A stretch of DNA of 64,000 nucleotides from Pacificibacter marinus. Its GTDB lineage: Bacteria; Pseudomonadota; Alphaproteobacteria; Rhodobacterales; Rhodobacteraceae. The DNA is taken from positions 62,001 to 126,000 of the forward strand of contig NZ_JAHKPU010000018.1 in NCBI RefSeq assembly GCF_018860505.1, given 5' to 3'. The translations under genes and the position numbers were made by a program. The notes beneath the pieces were generated by a model, which was given only the letters and a program-made list of their open reading frames with translations, had not been told where the DNA came from and did no database searches. Below are positions 53,732 through 62,760 of this stretch, piece after piece; the first letter of the stretch is position 1; each line of letters begins with the position of its first letter.

Positions 53732-54268
53732 ATGCCTTATGAATGGACACCAGATCACCAAACGCTCAGGACTTTGCCTGTTCAAACCACAGCCGAGCCA
53801 TTGATACGTTTGGATATTTGGCCACATCGCTCCATGCCAAACAAGGGGTTCAAAGCCGCCATTTGGTTAATGTTTCTAGCAGGGTGCCTGCCAGTGCTCG
53901 CGTTTATCGGCACAGCGGCGTTTTGGGTATTATTGGCGGGCTTGCTGATTACATTAGCGGCCCTATGGACGGCTTTGCGCCTTTCTGACCGCGAACATTT
54001 ACGCGAAGAACTGTTGATCTGGCCTGACAAAGTGGAATTGACCCATTGGACAGCAAAAGGCCTGCGCCAAGAGTGGCAAGCCAATCCCTATTGGATCAAG
54101 CTGCACTTGCGTGCAGAGGGCGGTCCCGTCGAACACTATTTGACCCTATACAGCAGCACCACAGACAACGGACGCGCCGTCGAATTGGCCGCCTTTTTAT
54201 CACCAGAAGAACGCCAAACCCTGTACCAAAATTTGGCCTTTGTCTTTGGGCAGCTTAAGACGAGATAA
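53732..54268 (+). CDS. DUF2244 membrane protein
   Basis: The 178-residue protein has a short N-terminal cytoplasmic part, two closely spaced membrane helices (about 41-82, LMFLAGCLPVLAFIG and VLLAGLLITLAAL) and a C-terminal soluble domain with WQANPYWIKLHL and LSPEERQTLYQNL, which are DUF2244 hallmarks. Its function is unknown; homologues in alphaproteobacteria often lie near respiratory oxidase genes, as here. The start at 53732 excludes an upstream overlap with the DUF4336 gene. Confidence 0.85.
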   Translation: MPYEWTPDHQTLRTLPVQTTAEPLIRLDIWPHRSMPNKGFKAAIWLMFLAGCLPVLAFIGTAAFWVLLAGLLITLAALWTALRLSDREHLREELLIWPDKVELTHWTAKGLRQEWQANPYWIKLHLRAEGGPVEHYLTLYSSTTDNGRAVELAAFLSPEERQTLYQNLAFVFGQLKTR

Positions 54269-54290
54269 GGCAAAACTAATCCATAAGGGG

Positions 54291-54479
54291 TTAGGCCGCC
54301 GCAGACTGTTTACAGGGAACCATCGACATTTCTGCCAGTTCACCTGCCGTTAAATGATCAAACATTTGGCGAGACAGCCCCTCCAAACTTTGAGCCGTGT
54401 CGGCATCTATTTTAGCCAAATACGCCATTTCAGCAGCGTGACGAGTTTCAAGCAAAGATGAAATCAAACGTGTTGTCAC
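54291..54479 (-). CDS. 62-residue protein of unknown function
   Basis: A GTG at 54479 preceded by GGGAGGA starts a frame encoding MTTRLISSLLETRHAAEM onward, helical and soluble, with one Cys near the end. The strong ribosome binding site makes this start better than the TTG at 54509. No family recognised. It lies convergent to the DUF2244 gene. Confidence 0.6.
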   Translation of the reverse strand: MTTRLISSLLETRHAAEMAYLAKIDADTAQSLEGLSRQMFDHLTAGELAEMSMVPCKQSAAA

Positions 54480-54598
54480 AGAATCCTCCCAAATCAAATG
54501 CAGGGCCAAATCGTAAGCCCCAATTCAACTGAAAGTGACCGAGACATCTTAAAAAACCGCAAATATAGAAACGATGTTTTGCTCACGGGTAAAATGCA

Positions 54599-54625
54599 AA
54601 AGACCGCCGAAGCTGCGGCGGCCTT
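54599..54625 (-). terminator. Terminator after the YqeY-family gene
   Basis: On the minus strand GGCCGCCG and CGGCGGTC (one G-T pair) enclose CAGCTT, followed by TTTT. It lies about 45 bases after the stop of the gene at 54672. Confidence 0.75.
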
Positions 54626-54671
54626 ATTAATATGACTTTATTTTGCACATAACCCGTGCAAATTCTAAGAA

Positions 54672-55130
54672 TTAAGCCAATTTTTCTTTCACACGGGGAC
54701 CAACAGCACCAAAGTCAATCTGACCTGTGTACTTGCTTTTCAACGCGCCCATCACCTTGCCCATGTCGCGGATCGACTCAGCGCCAGAGGCGGAAATCGC
54801 ATCATCGATGGCTTGTGAGACCTCATCGTCGCTCAATTGGCGCGGCAAGAAATCACCGATCACGACGATCTCGGCGCGTTCTTTTTCGGCCATTTCAATG
54901 CGGCCGCCTTCGTCAAATGCACGGGCGCTTTCTTTGCGCTGTTTGACCATTTTCTCAAGAATACCAAGGACATCTGCATCAGAGACCCCTGCATCATTGC
55001 CTTCACCACGCAGCGCGATATCGCGATCTTTTATCGCAGCGCTGATCAACCGCAATGTTGACAGGCGTGCTGCATCTTTATCTTTCATAGCCGTCTTTAA
55101 AGCCGTGCTAAGTCGCGTTCGTATATCCAT
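54672..55130 (-). CDS. GatB/YqeY-domain protein
   Basis: The 152-residue protein is a stand-alone YqeY: helices RLSTALKTAMKDKDAARLSTL and QRKESARAFDEGGR lead to a C-terminal domain with FLPRQLSDDEV and MGKVMGALKSKY, related to the tRNA-binding tail of GatB. It may help amidotransfer to tRNA, but its role is unproven. The frame runs upstream to 55196, but GGGGATGAG lies near the ATG at 55130. It is divergent from carA across 200 bases containing a CtrA-type box. Confidence 0.9.
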   Translation of the reverse strand: MDIRTRLSTALKTAMKDKDAARLSTLRLISAAIKDRDIALRGEGNDAGVSDADVLGILEKMVKQRKESARAFDEGGRIEMAEKERAEIVVIGDFLPRQLSDDEVSQAIDDAISASGAESIRDMGKVMGALKSKYTGQIDFGAVGPRVKEKLA

Positions 55131-55186
55131 TGGTGTCTCATCCCCTGAGCCATTGCAAGTCCTCACACTATCCAAAAGAGCCGCAA

Positions 55187-55201
55187 TTAACAACATCTTA
55201 A
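55187..55201. promoter_or_regulatory. CtrA-type box in the yqeY-carA gap
   Basis: TTAA at 55187-55190 and 55198-55201 are separated by seven bases (CAACATC), the second followed by C, matching TTAA-N7-TTAAC. It lies 57 bases before the YqeY gene and 130 bases before carA; the target gene is uncertain. Confidence 0.45.
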
Positions 55202-55330
55202 CTAAAGGCGTAACTCATTGAAAAATATAGACAACAGAAACTTCACGTAAAATTGCAACACGCGCTTGACGCCCCCCGCCGCTTTCCTTAGTTTCCCGAC
55301 AATTTTGGGCCTTTTAAGGGGAGTCGTGCC

Positions 55331-56494
55331 ATGACCACCGTACACTCAACTGCGAAACCGACAGCATGCTTGGCGCTTGCGGACGGCACTATTTTCTACG
55401 GCAAAGGGTTTGGGGCCACAGGCACCACCACCGCCGAGTTGTGTTTCAACACCGCCATGACCGGCTATCAAGAAATCATGACAGACCCGTCTTACGCAGG
55501 ACAAGTCGTGACTTTTACGTTTCCACACATCGGCAACACCGGCGTGAACGCGGAAGATGACGAAACATCCGATCCTGTCGCCGCAGGCATGGTGGTCAAA
55601 TGGGACCCCACAGACCCATCGAATTGGCGCACAGAAAACGAGCTGAGCCCATGGTTGTCTGCACGCGGACGTATCGGCATGGGCGGCATTGACACCCGCC
55701 GGCTGACCCGTGCGATCCGCCAACAAGGTGCACCGCATGTCGCCATGGCCCACGATCCTGAAGGCAACTTTGACATCGCTGCACTGGTACAAATGGCGCG
55801 AGATTTCAAAGGGCTTGAAGGCACAGATTTGGCCAAAGACGTGACCTGCAAACAATCCTATGTTTGGGATGAAATGCGGTGGGCATGGCCTGATGGATAC
55901 CCCAAACGCGCCAGCAAAGGCTTTAAGGTCGTTGCCATCGATTTTGGTGCCAAACGCAACATCCTGCGCTGTCTTGCCTCAGCAGGTTGCGACGTCACTG
56001 TCCTACCAGCCACTGCCACGGCAGAAGAGGTGCTTGCACACGCGCCAGACGGCGTTTTCTTGTCCAATGGCCCCGGCGACCCTGCAGCGACCGGCGTCTA
56101 TGCCGTTCCGATGATCAAAGCTGTCTTGGCCGCCGATATTCCTGTGTTTGGCATCTGTCTTGGTCACCAAATGCTGGCATTGGCGCTTGGGGCGAAAACC
56201 GTCAAGATGAATCACGGCCACCACGGTGCAAACCACCCTGTAAAAGACAAAGACACAGGCAAGGTGGAAATTACATCAATGAACCACGGTTTTGCTGTGG
56301 ATGCGCAAACCCTGCCCGCAGGTGTTGTCGAAACGCATATATCTTTGTTTGATGGATCCAACTGTGGCATCAAAGTTTCTGGAAAACCTGTATTTTCAGT
56401 TCAGTACCACCCAGAGGCCTCCCCTGGTCCGATGGACAGCTACTACCTGTTTGAACGCTTTGCAGAGGCCATGACAGCCCGCGCGGCAGCTTAA
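55331..56494 (+). CDS. carA: Carbamoyl phosphate synthase small subunit
   Basis: CarA supplies ammonia from glutamine to CarB for carbamoyl phosphate in pyrimidine and arginine synthesis. The 387-residue protein has the N-terminal CarA domain (GFGATGTTTAELCFNTAMTG) and a class I glutamine amidotransferase domain with the nucleophile Cys276 in FGICLGHQ and the His-Glu pair in QYHPEASPGP. GGGGAG precedes the ATG. carB is not adjacent. Confidence 0.96.
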   Translation: MTTVHSTAKPTACLALADGTIFYGKGFGATGTTTAELCFNTAMTGYQEIMTDPSYAGQVVTFTFPHIGNTGVNAEDDETSDPVAAGMVVKWDPTDPSNWRTENELSPWLSARGRIGMGGIDTRRLTRAIRQQGAPHVAMAHDPEGNFDIAALVQMARDFKGLEGTDLAKDVTCKQSYVWDEMRWAWPDGYPKRASKGFKVVAIDFGAKRNILRCLASAGCDVTVLPATATAEEVLAHAPDGVFLSNGPGDPAATGVYAVPMIKAVLAADIPVFGICLGHQMLALALGAKTVKMNHGHHGANHPVKDKDTGKVEITSMNHGFAVDAQTLPAGVVETHISLFDGSNCGIKVSGKPVFSVQYHPEASPGPMDSYYLFERFAEAMTARAAA

Positions 56495-56515
56495 ACCACT
56501 GACTATATTTCGATG

Positions 56516-56542
56516 AAGCCGGCTTTCTAAGTCGGCTTTTTT
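56516..56542 (+). terminator. Terminator after carA
   Basis: AAGCCG and CGGCTT form a six-base stem around eleven bases, followed by further T residues. Confidence 0.7.
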
Positions 56543-56606
56543 CGTAAAACATGCGAAACGATCCATATCTATCGCAGTTTAGGCCCCATCTTCTCACCAA
56601 ACATGG

Positions 56607-56628
56607 TTAACAATTAACGGGCCATTAA
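56607..56628 (+). promoter_or_regulatory. CtrA-type box upstream of the MshEN glycosyltransferase
   Basis: TTAA at 56614-56617 and 56625-56628 are seven bases apart (CGGGCCA), the second followed by CC; a further TTAA lies at 56607-56610. The layout (extra TTAA half-site, then TTAACG-N5-TTAACC) closely resembles the one upstream of lexA. It ends 63 bases before the gene start. Confidence 0.6.
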
Positions 56629-56691
56629 CCATCTTACGCCATCCTACCATAGGGACAAAATCCCTTGCTTGGACTGGATTTTTGGTGGGAC

Positions 56692-59199
56692 ATGACGCGA
56701 CTGCGGCACGGTATATTTAAAGATTCTCCCTTTAGGGGCGCGAGCTCACAGGCCTCTCGGGCCTCAAACAACGCCAGCCGAACACCAATCGGGCAAATGC
56801 TTGTCGACATAGGCGCGCTGACCCCGCAAGATTTGGTCCGCGCCACTGCGATGCGACAACGCCATGATGCGCGGATCGGCGATATTTTGTTGGCGCATGG
56901 CATGGTGAACGAGACGACATTATACGCCGTTTTAGCCAAGCAATATGGTGCAGAGGTTGCGAATTTTGACGCCTATGCAGCAGATGTGCGCCTGATAGAT
57001 ACGTTCGGGGCCGACGCGTGCCTGCGTCAGGGGGTGCTGCCTTGGCGCCGCGTGGGCTCAACCGTGCTTATCGCATCTTGCCGTCCCGAACAGTTCGAAG
57101 ACATGCGCCCCCGCCTGACCGCTCTGTTTGGGCCTGTTCGCATGGCAGTGGCCTCAGAAACGACGATGCATGACGCTTTGATGCAATCGCGTCAACGCAA
57201 GCTTGCAAAGGCAGCAGAGACACGCGTCGCCGCACATGAAAGCTGTCGCGAGCTGGATATTGCCCGCCTCACCCGTGTGTTGTCGGCTATCGGTTTTGTC
57301 ATCATCGCCACGACAATCGCCTTTCCACATGCGATGTTTTTTGCGCTGGTGTGCTGGGCTATTTTGGTTCTTGTCGTTACCTCTGTCTTGAAATTAGCGG
57401 CCGCTGTTGCACAGGCGCGTTTGTCGCAAAAACGCCAATCTACCTTTAGCACGATACGGCGCGTGCAAAAATTACCCACCGTGTCGGTGATGGTGCCGCT
57501 GTTTCATGAACGCGAGATTGCAGGACGGCTGGTCAAGCGTCTGTCAAAGCTGACCTATCCGCGCGAACTTTTGGACATTTGCCTTGTGGTTGAAGAAGAT
57601 GACACCATCACCCAAGACGCCGTTGCACGCACAGACCTGCCTCGTTGGATGCGCATGATTGTTGTGCCCCGTGGCGGCGTCAAAACCAAACCGCGGGCGT
57701 TGAATTTTGCACTCGACTTTTGTCGTGGGACCATCATTGGCATCTATGACGCAGAAGACGCGCCCGAGCGGGACCAAATCCACAAAGTGGCGCATCATTT
57801 TGCCCAAGCGCCCCCCGATGTGGCCTGCGTGCAAGGCATTCTGGATTTTTACAACGCCCGCACCAACTGGCTTGCGCGGTGTTTTACCGTTGAATATGCC
57901 TCTTGGTTTCGCATCATTTTACCTGGGTATGAACGCCTTGGGTTGGTCGTGCCTTTGGGCGGGACAACTTTGTTTTTCCGTCGTGAAGCCATTGAAAAAC
58001 TTGGCGGTTGGGATGCTCATAATGTGACAGAGGATGCCGATTTGGGCATTCGGTTGGCCCGCCATGGCTATCGCACTGAGCTGATTCGGACTGTCACCGA
58101 CGAAGAAGCCAATTGCCGATTGTGGCCGTGGGTCAAACAGCGATCACGCTGGCTCAAAGGCTATGCGATGACCTGGGCGATGCATATGCGCAATCCGCGC
58201 AAACTTTTGGCGGACTTGGGCTGGTGGAAATTCTTTGGCGTACAGGTTTTGTTCTTTGGGGCTTTGTCCAATTTCTTACTTGCGCCGCTGTTGTGGTCGT
58301 TTTGGTCTATGCCACTCGGTCTGCACCACCCCTTGCAAGACGTCGTGCCCAATGGAATTTTTTTGGCATTGGGCGCTTTGTTTTTAATGTCAGAAGTGAT
58401 CACCGTTGCGATTGGCATGCTGGCCACCTCAACGCCGAAACACAAAGGGCTTTGGAAATGGGTACCCACATTGCATTTCTACTATCCTCTGGGCACTCTG
58501 GCCGCGATCAAGGGACTGTGGGAAGTGGTCACACGACCATATTATTGGGATAAAACGGCACATGGTTTGCATGATCTGATTGCCGATCCAGATAACGAAA
58601 ACAGCATCACACCCCAAGCTGAACAAAAGCCGAAAAGGCGTGCCCAAGATGTAGACCGCAAAGCCGGCGACCAATTGAGTGTTGAAGCTTTTGCCGAGAC
58701 ACAAAGCGTACAAACCCCTTCGGATGCAACGGTTCTACACTATAATGCGCCATTGGTTTTAAAGGCCTGCAACCGTGTTGCCATAGGGGATGTGCCATAT
58801 AAATTAACGCAGGCCAATCGCGTTGATCCGCCATCCTTCAAACACGCGTCAGGGTTTCGTGAGCCCCGCGCAGATTTTGACACTCTGCCAACGGCAAGGC
58901 CTAGGCAGCGACGCCTGACATTTGGATTGAATTTAGCCTATGATGCGAAAGACATCGTGCCAGTGTCAATGTCAGCGCAAAACGACGCAGGTTTCACTGG
59001 CGCGCACAGTGATCTGTCACCTGTATGCCCAGCGCCAAAGCGCCATGCCTCAGACACATCGGCACATGAAAACCAATTCGCCACCGGCCAGCATATTATG
59101 CCAAAATTGCTGCAAAATGTACCGCACCCAGTCGCGGATAACACACACATGGCGCCCGACATGGCGCATGCGGCGGCGTTTTTAGACATACCCGAGTGA
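56692..59199 (+). CDS. MshEN-domain processive family 2 glycosyltransferase
   Basis: This 835-residue membrane protein joins an N-terminal MshEN domain to a cellulose-synthase-like glycosyltransferase. Two tandem motifs (IGQMLVDIGALTPQDLVRA from residue 33 and RIGDILLAHGMVNETTLYAV from 61) match the c-di-GMP-binding pattern of MshEN. Membrane helices near 195-240 precede the catalytic domain with DAED (353-356), TED (446-448) and QRSRW (483-487), the QXXRW mark of processive enzymes; more helices follow. The last 200 residues look disordered. It probably makes an exopolysaccharide under c-di-GMP and CtrA control; the polymer is unknown. ATG 56692 follows GGTGGGA; an upstream TTG is less likely. 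Confidence 0.85.
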   Translation: MTRLRHGIFKDSPFRGASSQASRASNNASRTPIGQMLVDIGALTPQDLVRATAMRQRHDARIGDILLAHGMVNETTLYAVLAKQYGAEVANFDAYAADVRLIDTFGADACLRQGVLPWRRVGSTVLIASCRPEQFEDMRPRLTALFGPVRMAVASETTMHDALMQSRQRKLAKAAETRVAAHESCRELDIARLTRVLSAIGFVIIATTIAFPHAMFFALVCWAILVLVVTSVLKLAAAVAQARLSQKRQSTFSTIRRVQKLPTVSVMVPLFHEREIAGRLVKRLSKLTYPRELLDICLVVEEDDTITQDAVARTDLPRWMRMIVVPRGGVKTKPRALNFALDFCRGTIIGIYDAEDAPERDQIHKVAHHFAQAPPDVACVQGILDFYNARTNWLARCFTVEYASWFRIILPGYERLGLVVPLGGTTLFFRREAIEKLGGWDAHNVTEDADLGIRLARHGYRTELIRTVTDEEANCRLWPWVKQRSRWLKGYAMTWAMHMRNPRKLLADLGWWKFFGVQVLFFGALSNFLLAPLLWSFWSMPLGLHHPLQDVVPNGIFLALGALFLMSEVITVAIGMLATSTPKHKGLWKWVPTLHFYYPLGTLAAIKGLWEVVTRPYYWDKTAHGLHDLIADPDNENSITPQAEQKPKRRAQDVDRKAGDQLSVEAFAETQSVQTPSDATVLHYNAPLVLKACNRVAIGDVPYKLTQANRVDPPSFKHASGFREPRADFDTLPTARPRQRRLTFGLNLAYDAKDIVPVSMSAQNDAGFTGAHSDLSPVCPAPKRHASDTSAHENQFATGQHIMPKLLQNVPHPVADNTHMAPDMAHAAAFLDIPE

Positions 59200-59279
59200 T
59201 TGCCCTTTTCGCCCCGTCAAAAACACCATCGTTTAAAACGCGCAATCAACGGCCTTAGCCCAAAGCGGAAATGAATTTC

Positions 59280-59960
59280 TTAACGCTCTGTTTCCGCATC
59301 TATTTTAAGGCGCGTCACAAAGGCCTTGGAAATATGATTGCTCAAAGCGGCATGAGCGGCATTGCCATCGCCAGCTTCAATCGCGGATACGATTTGATTG
59401 TGTTCATCGATGGCTTCTTCCCCACGACCTTCGACAGCCAAAGAGGTCGTCGCCAAAAGCGCCATGGAGCGGTGCACCAAATCCAACTGCTTGACCAAAT
59501 AGCGATTGTGCGACGCCAAATGAATCTGTTTGTGAAACCGTCTGTTCGCCTTTGAAAGCGCATCAGGATCAGCGACCAAAGCGCGATCTTCATCGACCAT
59601 ATCACGCAGAACACGGATTTCTTCTGGCGTGGCATGGCGCGCGGCCAGTCGAGCCGCCAAACCTTCAAGTTCGGTGCGCACCACGTAAAGATCAGCCATT
59701 TGATTGTGATCCAAGGAGGCCACAATCAAGGACCGCCCATCGCGGGTGAGCATTGATTGGGTTTCCAAGCGTTGCAGCGCCTCACGAATAGGCGTGCGCG
59801 ACACACCAAAGCGTTCGGCAAGCTCGCTTTCAACCAAGCGATCGCCAGGGCGATAAATACCTGTATCGATGGCTTCCAAGATCAAACTATAGGCGTCTTT
59901 TTGTCCGACGGCCTGTCCAGAGATCTGGCCTGAAGCGTGATCTTTATGTGCATCTTTCAT
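59280..59960 (-). CDS. GntR-family regulator, FadR/FCD type
   Basis: The 226-residue regulator has an N-terminal winged helix (about 25-85, ELAERFGVSRTPIREALQRLE) and an all-helical FCD effector domain with metal-ligand-type His residues in FHKQIHLASHN and DEHNQIVSAIEAGD. Such proteins usually respond to organic acids and control the neighbouring catabolic genes, but the neighbours here (glycosyltransferase, nucleotidase) give no clear substrate. AAAGGGGA precedes the ATG at 59960, which I prefer to 59993. Confidence 0.88.
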   Translation of the reverse strand: MKDAHKDHASGQISGQAVGQKDAYSLILEAIDTGIYRPGDRLVESELAERFGVSRTPIREALQRLETQSMLTRDGRSLIVASLDHNQMADLYVVRTELEGLAARLAARHATPEEIRVLRDMVDEDRALVADPDALSKANRRFHKQIHLASHNRYLVKQLDLVHRSMALLATTSLAVEGRGEEAIDEHNQIVSAIEAGDGNAAHAALSNHISKAFVTRLKIDAETER

Positions 59961-60074
59961 CGGCGTCCCCTTTACCGTACGAGGCTGCACCATAAACAGG
60001 CCCGTTGCGATGGTTCAAGCTTTAACAGGCTAAAGGGGCTTGTTTGATCCAAACCTCAGGCCTAACAAGGTGCC

Positions 60075-60725
60075 ATGGTCCAAAAACAATTCTCTCATGT
60101 GCGCACGTGGATCTTTGATCTCGACAACACGCTTTACCCGCCTGCAACCTCGTTGTTTCCGCAAATCGAGATCAAGATGACGGCGTTTATGATGCAAACT
60201 CTTGGCGTTTCCCACGCTGAAGCGAGCGCCCTGCGCACCTCATATTGGCGTGATCATGGCACCACATTGGCAGGGCTGATGAAACTGCACGGCGTACAGC
60301 CCTATCCCTACTTGGAAGATGTGCATGACATTGATTTCACTATACTTGATCCTGCCCCGAAGCTGCGCAAAGCGATTGAGGCGCTCCCAGGGCGCAAGAT
60401 CATTTTCACAAACGGCACCGCGCCCTATGCAGGCGATGTGTTAGAGGCACGTGGGCTATCTGGTGTGTTCGATGCCACTTATGGTGTTGAACACGCAAAC
60501 TTTGAGCCAAAACCAAATGCTGATGCATATACGCGTATCATTGAACAAGACGGGCTTGATCCCACCGAAGCCGCGATGTTCGAAGATGACCCTCGGAATC
60601 TAGAAGTGCCGCATACTTTAGGCATGAAAACCGTCCACGTCGCCCCCCAAAATGAGATCACGGATCGGGCGTATGTTCACCATCATACGGATGATTTGGC
60701 GCATTTTTTAGTTAGCACCCAATAA
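60075..60725 (+). CDS. Pyrimidine 5'-nucleotidase, HAD superfamily
   Basis: The 216-residue protein has the haloacid dehalogenase catalytic motif DLDNTLYPP (about residues 14-22, nucleophile Asp), a helical cap with YWRDHGTTLAGLM, the FTNGTAPYA motif II and MFEDDPRNLEVP motif IV. DLDNTLYP is the mark of the pyrimidine 5'-nucleotidase (SDT1/PPM1-type) group, which dephosphorylates UMP and CMP or damaged nucleotides. AAGGTG precedes the ATG. Divergent from the GntR gene. Confidence 0.88.
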   Translation: MVQKQFSHVRTWIFDLDNTLYPPATSLFPQIEIKMTAFMMQTLGVSHAEASALRTSYWRDHGTTLAGLMKLHGVQPYPYLEDVHDIDFTILDPAPKLRKAIEALPGRKIIFTNGTAPYAGDVLEARGLSGVFDATYGVEHANFEPKPNADAYTRIIEQDGLDPTEAAMFEDDPRNLEVPHTLGMKTVHVAPQNEITDRAYVHHHTDDLAHFLVSTQ

Positions 60726-60892
60726 AGCCGATGATCGACATGCGTATGCGCCACAAGCTTTGCTGCTTTGTGGGCATGTAAGTTCTGTATCGCCAAGGTC
60801 TGAGGTTGTCATGCGACACCCCGCCACCCTGAAGTGCTGACAGTCCTTCGTTAAAAGCTGACTTTGAAATACATCATTGACGGAGAGTCAGA

Positions 60893-61117
60893 ATGACACA
60901 CGCACAGGCCACCCCTTCGACAGACACTGAACACCATGATGAGAAATATATCGCAACACCGCGTCAAGTTGCTTTGACGCTGACGATCATCACCCTCCTT
61001 GGTGCAGTTATTGCTGGAGCCATCGCGCTGTTTGGCTGGCCTGTTCTGGGTCTCGTGGCCTTGGCCTGTGTGCCAATCGTCTTTGTCTGTTTGATTCTTT
61101 TGACCGTCGGCAAATAG
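60893..61117 (+). CDS. 74-residue two-span membrane protein of unknown function
   Basis: A short protein with a polar N-terminus containing HHDEKY, then two membrane helices (about 28-48 and 50-70). CGGAGAG precedes the ATG by seven bases. No family recognised. It lies 136 bases before the UbiH-type gene on the same strand and could be cotranscribed. Confidence 0.65.
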   Translation: MTHAQATPSTDTEHHDEKYIATPRQVALTLTIITLLGAVIAGAIALFGWPVLGLVALACVPIVFVCLILLTVGK

Positions 61118-61253
61118 AACTTTCCTCTGACATCGCCCTGAGACAGGCTGCCGCTTGGACATTGCATGGATTTGCGCCTATCACTTGGGCTCAGACTTGC
61201 ACTTACGCCAAGACTTGCAACATTTGCGCCACCATGCGCGAAGGAACAGCCTC

Positions 61254-62480
61254 ATGACTCAAGCGTCTCAAAAACCAAACCGCCCCAAAGTCGATGTGCT
61301 TGTTGTTGGCGGGGGCATTTCAGGCATGATTGCAGCGGCGGCTTTTGGCGCATCTGGGTTTAAAACCTTGATGATTGACCCTGTTCCGCCTGTGATCGTA
61401 GGCGATGGGGTCGGCTCTGATTTACGCTCGACCGCGTTTTTACGCCCTGCCCGCGATCTGTTTGAAAAGATAGGCGTTTGGGACCAGCTTGCCCCCCATG
61501 CCACACCGCTTGAGGGTCTGCGCATTGTCGACACCATCGATGGTCCGGATGGGCCTGTGTTGCGCAACGAGCGTCAATTTGAAGGGCGTGAGACAGCCGA
61601 CGAACCCTTTGGGTGGAACTTTCTCAACTGGCACATGCGGCGCGAATTGATGCGCATTTTGCCGAACATCCCACAAACAGAAATCCGCTATGGCGTTGGG
61701 TTCAAATCCATGTTGACCCGCACGGGGTCTGCCATTGTCACATTGACGGACGGCGCGTCGGTTGAGGCGAAATTGGTTGTGGCCGCCGACGGGCGCGACT
61801 CGTCGGTGCGCACAGCCGCAGGGATCGGTGTGTCCACCACGCGCTATGGGCAAAAATCGCTGGCCTTTACAGCCTTTCACGACTTGCCACACAGCAATCT
61901 ATCGACCGAGATTTACCGCGACGGTGGCCCTTTCACCATGGTGCCGCTGAAAGACATAGACGGCAGGCCAGCGTCCGCCATCGTGTGGATGAACAAGGGC
62001 CCTAAGGCGATTGAGCTTTTGAAGATGGATACACCCGCCTTTAACGCAGAAATGACGGATCGCTCTGCGGGGCTTTACGGCAATCTTGAACTGGCCTCAC
62101 AGCGCGGGGTCTTTCCCATTATCACCCAAGTGGCGGATAAACTGTCTGCGCAGCGTGTGGCGATTATCGCAGAGGCTGCGCATGTGCTGCCGCCTATTGG
62201 CGCGCAAGGTTTGAACACATCGCTGAACGATCTGGCTGAACTGTTGACGCTGTGCGAGGCCAATGGCGACGATATAGGTCATACTGCGATGCTTGACGCC
62301 TATGCGCGCAGCCGACACCGCGACATCACCGCCCGCGCCCGCGTCGTTGATTTGTTTAACCGTGTGGTGCAATCCGAAGACAGCATTTTGCAATCTGTGC
62401 GCCTGCTGGGTCTTAAGGCCGTTCATGACATCAAGCCTGTGCGAATGGGCGTCATGCGTGCAGGGCTTGAACCACTTTAA
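61254..62480 (+). CDS. UbiH-family FAD-dependent hydroxylase
   Basis: The 408-residue flavoprotein belongs to the UbiH/UbiF/Coq6 group that hydroxylates the ubiquinone ring. It has the FAD dinucleotide motif VVGGGISGM (about 17-25), DGRDSSVR in the middle, and AEAAHVLPPIGAQGLNTSLND, the second FAD motif in the UbiH form, near 315. The exact ring position cannot be told from sequence. The start at 61254 follows AAGGAAC; an in-frame ATG at 61155 lies before any similarity. Confidence 0.9.
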   Translation: MTQASQKPNRPKVDVLVVGGGISGMIAAAAFGASGFKTLMIDPVPPVIVGDGVGSDLRSTAFLRPARDLFEKIGVWDQLAPHATPLEGLRIVDTIDGPDGPVLRNERQFEGRETADEPFGWNFLNWHMRRELMRILPNIPQTEIRYGVGFKSMLTRTGSAIVTLTDGASVEAKLVVAADGRDSSVRTAAGIGVSTTRYGQKSLAFTAFHDLPHSNLSTEIYRDGGPFTMVPLKDIDGRPASAIVWMNKGPKAIELLKMDTPAFNAEMTDRSAGLYGNLELASQRGVFPIITQVADKLSAQRVAIIAEAAHVLPPIGAQGLNTSLNDLAELLTLCEANGDDIGHTAMLDAYARSRHRDITARARVVDLFNRVVQSEDSILQSVRLLGLKAVHDIKPVRMGVMRAGLEPL

Positions 62481-62760
62481 GGCCAACGCCTCGCCAAAGC
62501 TCATGCTTGAAACGCGACGGGATGCTATCATATTCAGCCTATTCAGCCAGAACAGTCGCGTGTTTGCGCAAAAGTCACGCTTTTCCCACGACATGCAGCA
62601 GGATCCGCAAGCCGCTAGACAAATTAACACTTTTAGCCTTAACCTTCCTCCTTAGGCGCGTGGTGCTGCGCAAAGGGTCTCGATAGAAGACCTGTAGCCC
62701 ATAGATAAGCGTCACCTTGAGGCAGCGGGTGTCAAAACCCAAGACATACAGGCAAAGCAT

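Noticed and set aside
62624-62643. CtrA box before the Hint-domain gene
   Set aside because: The two TTAA are eleven bases apart.
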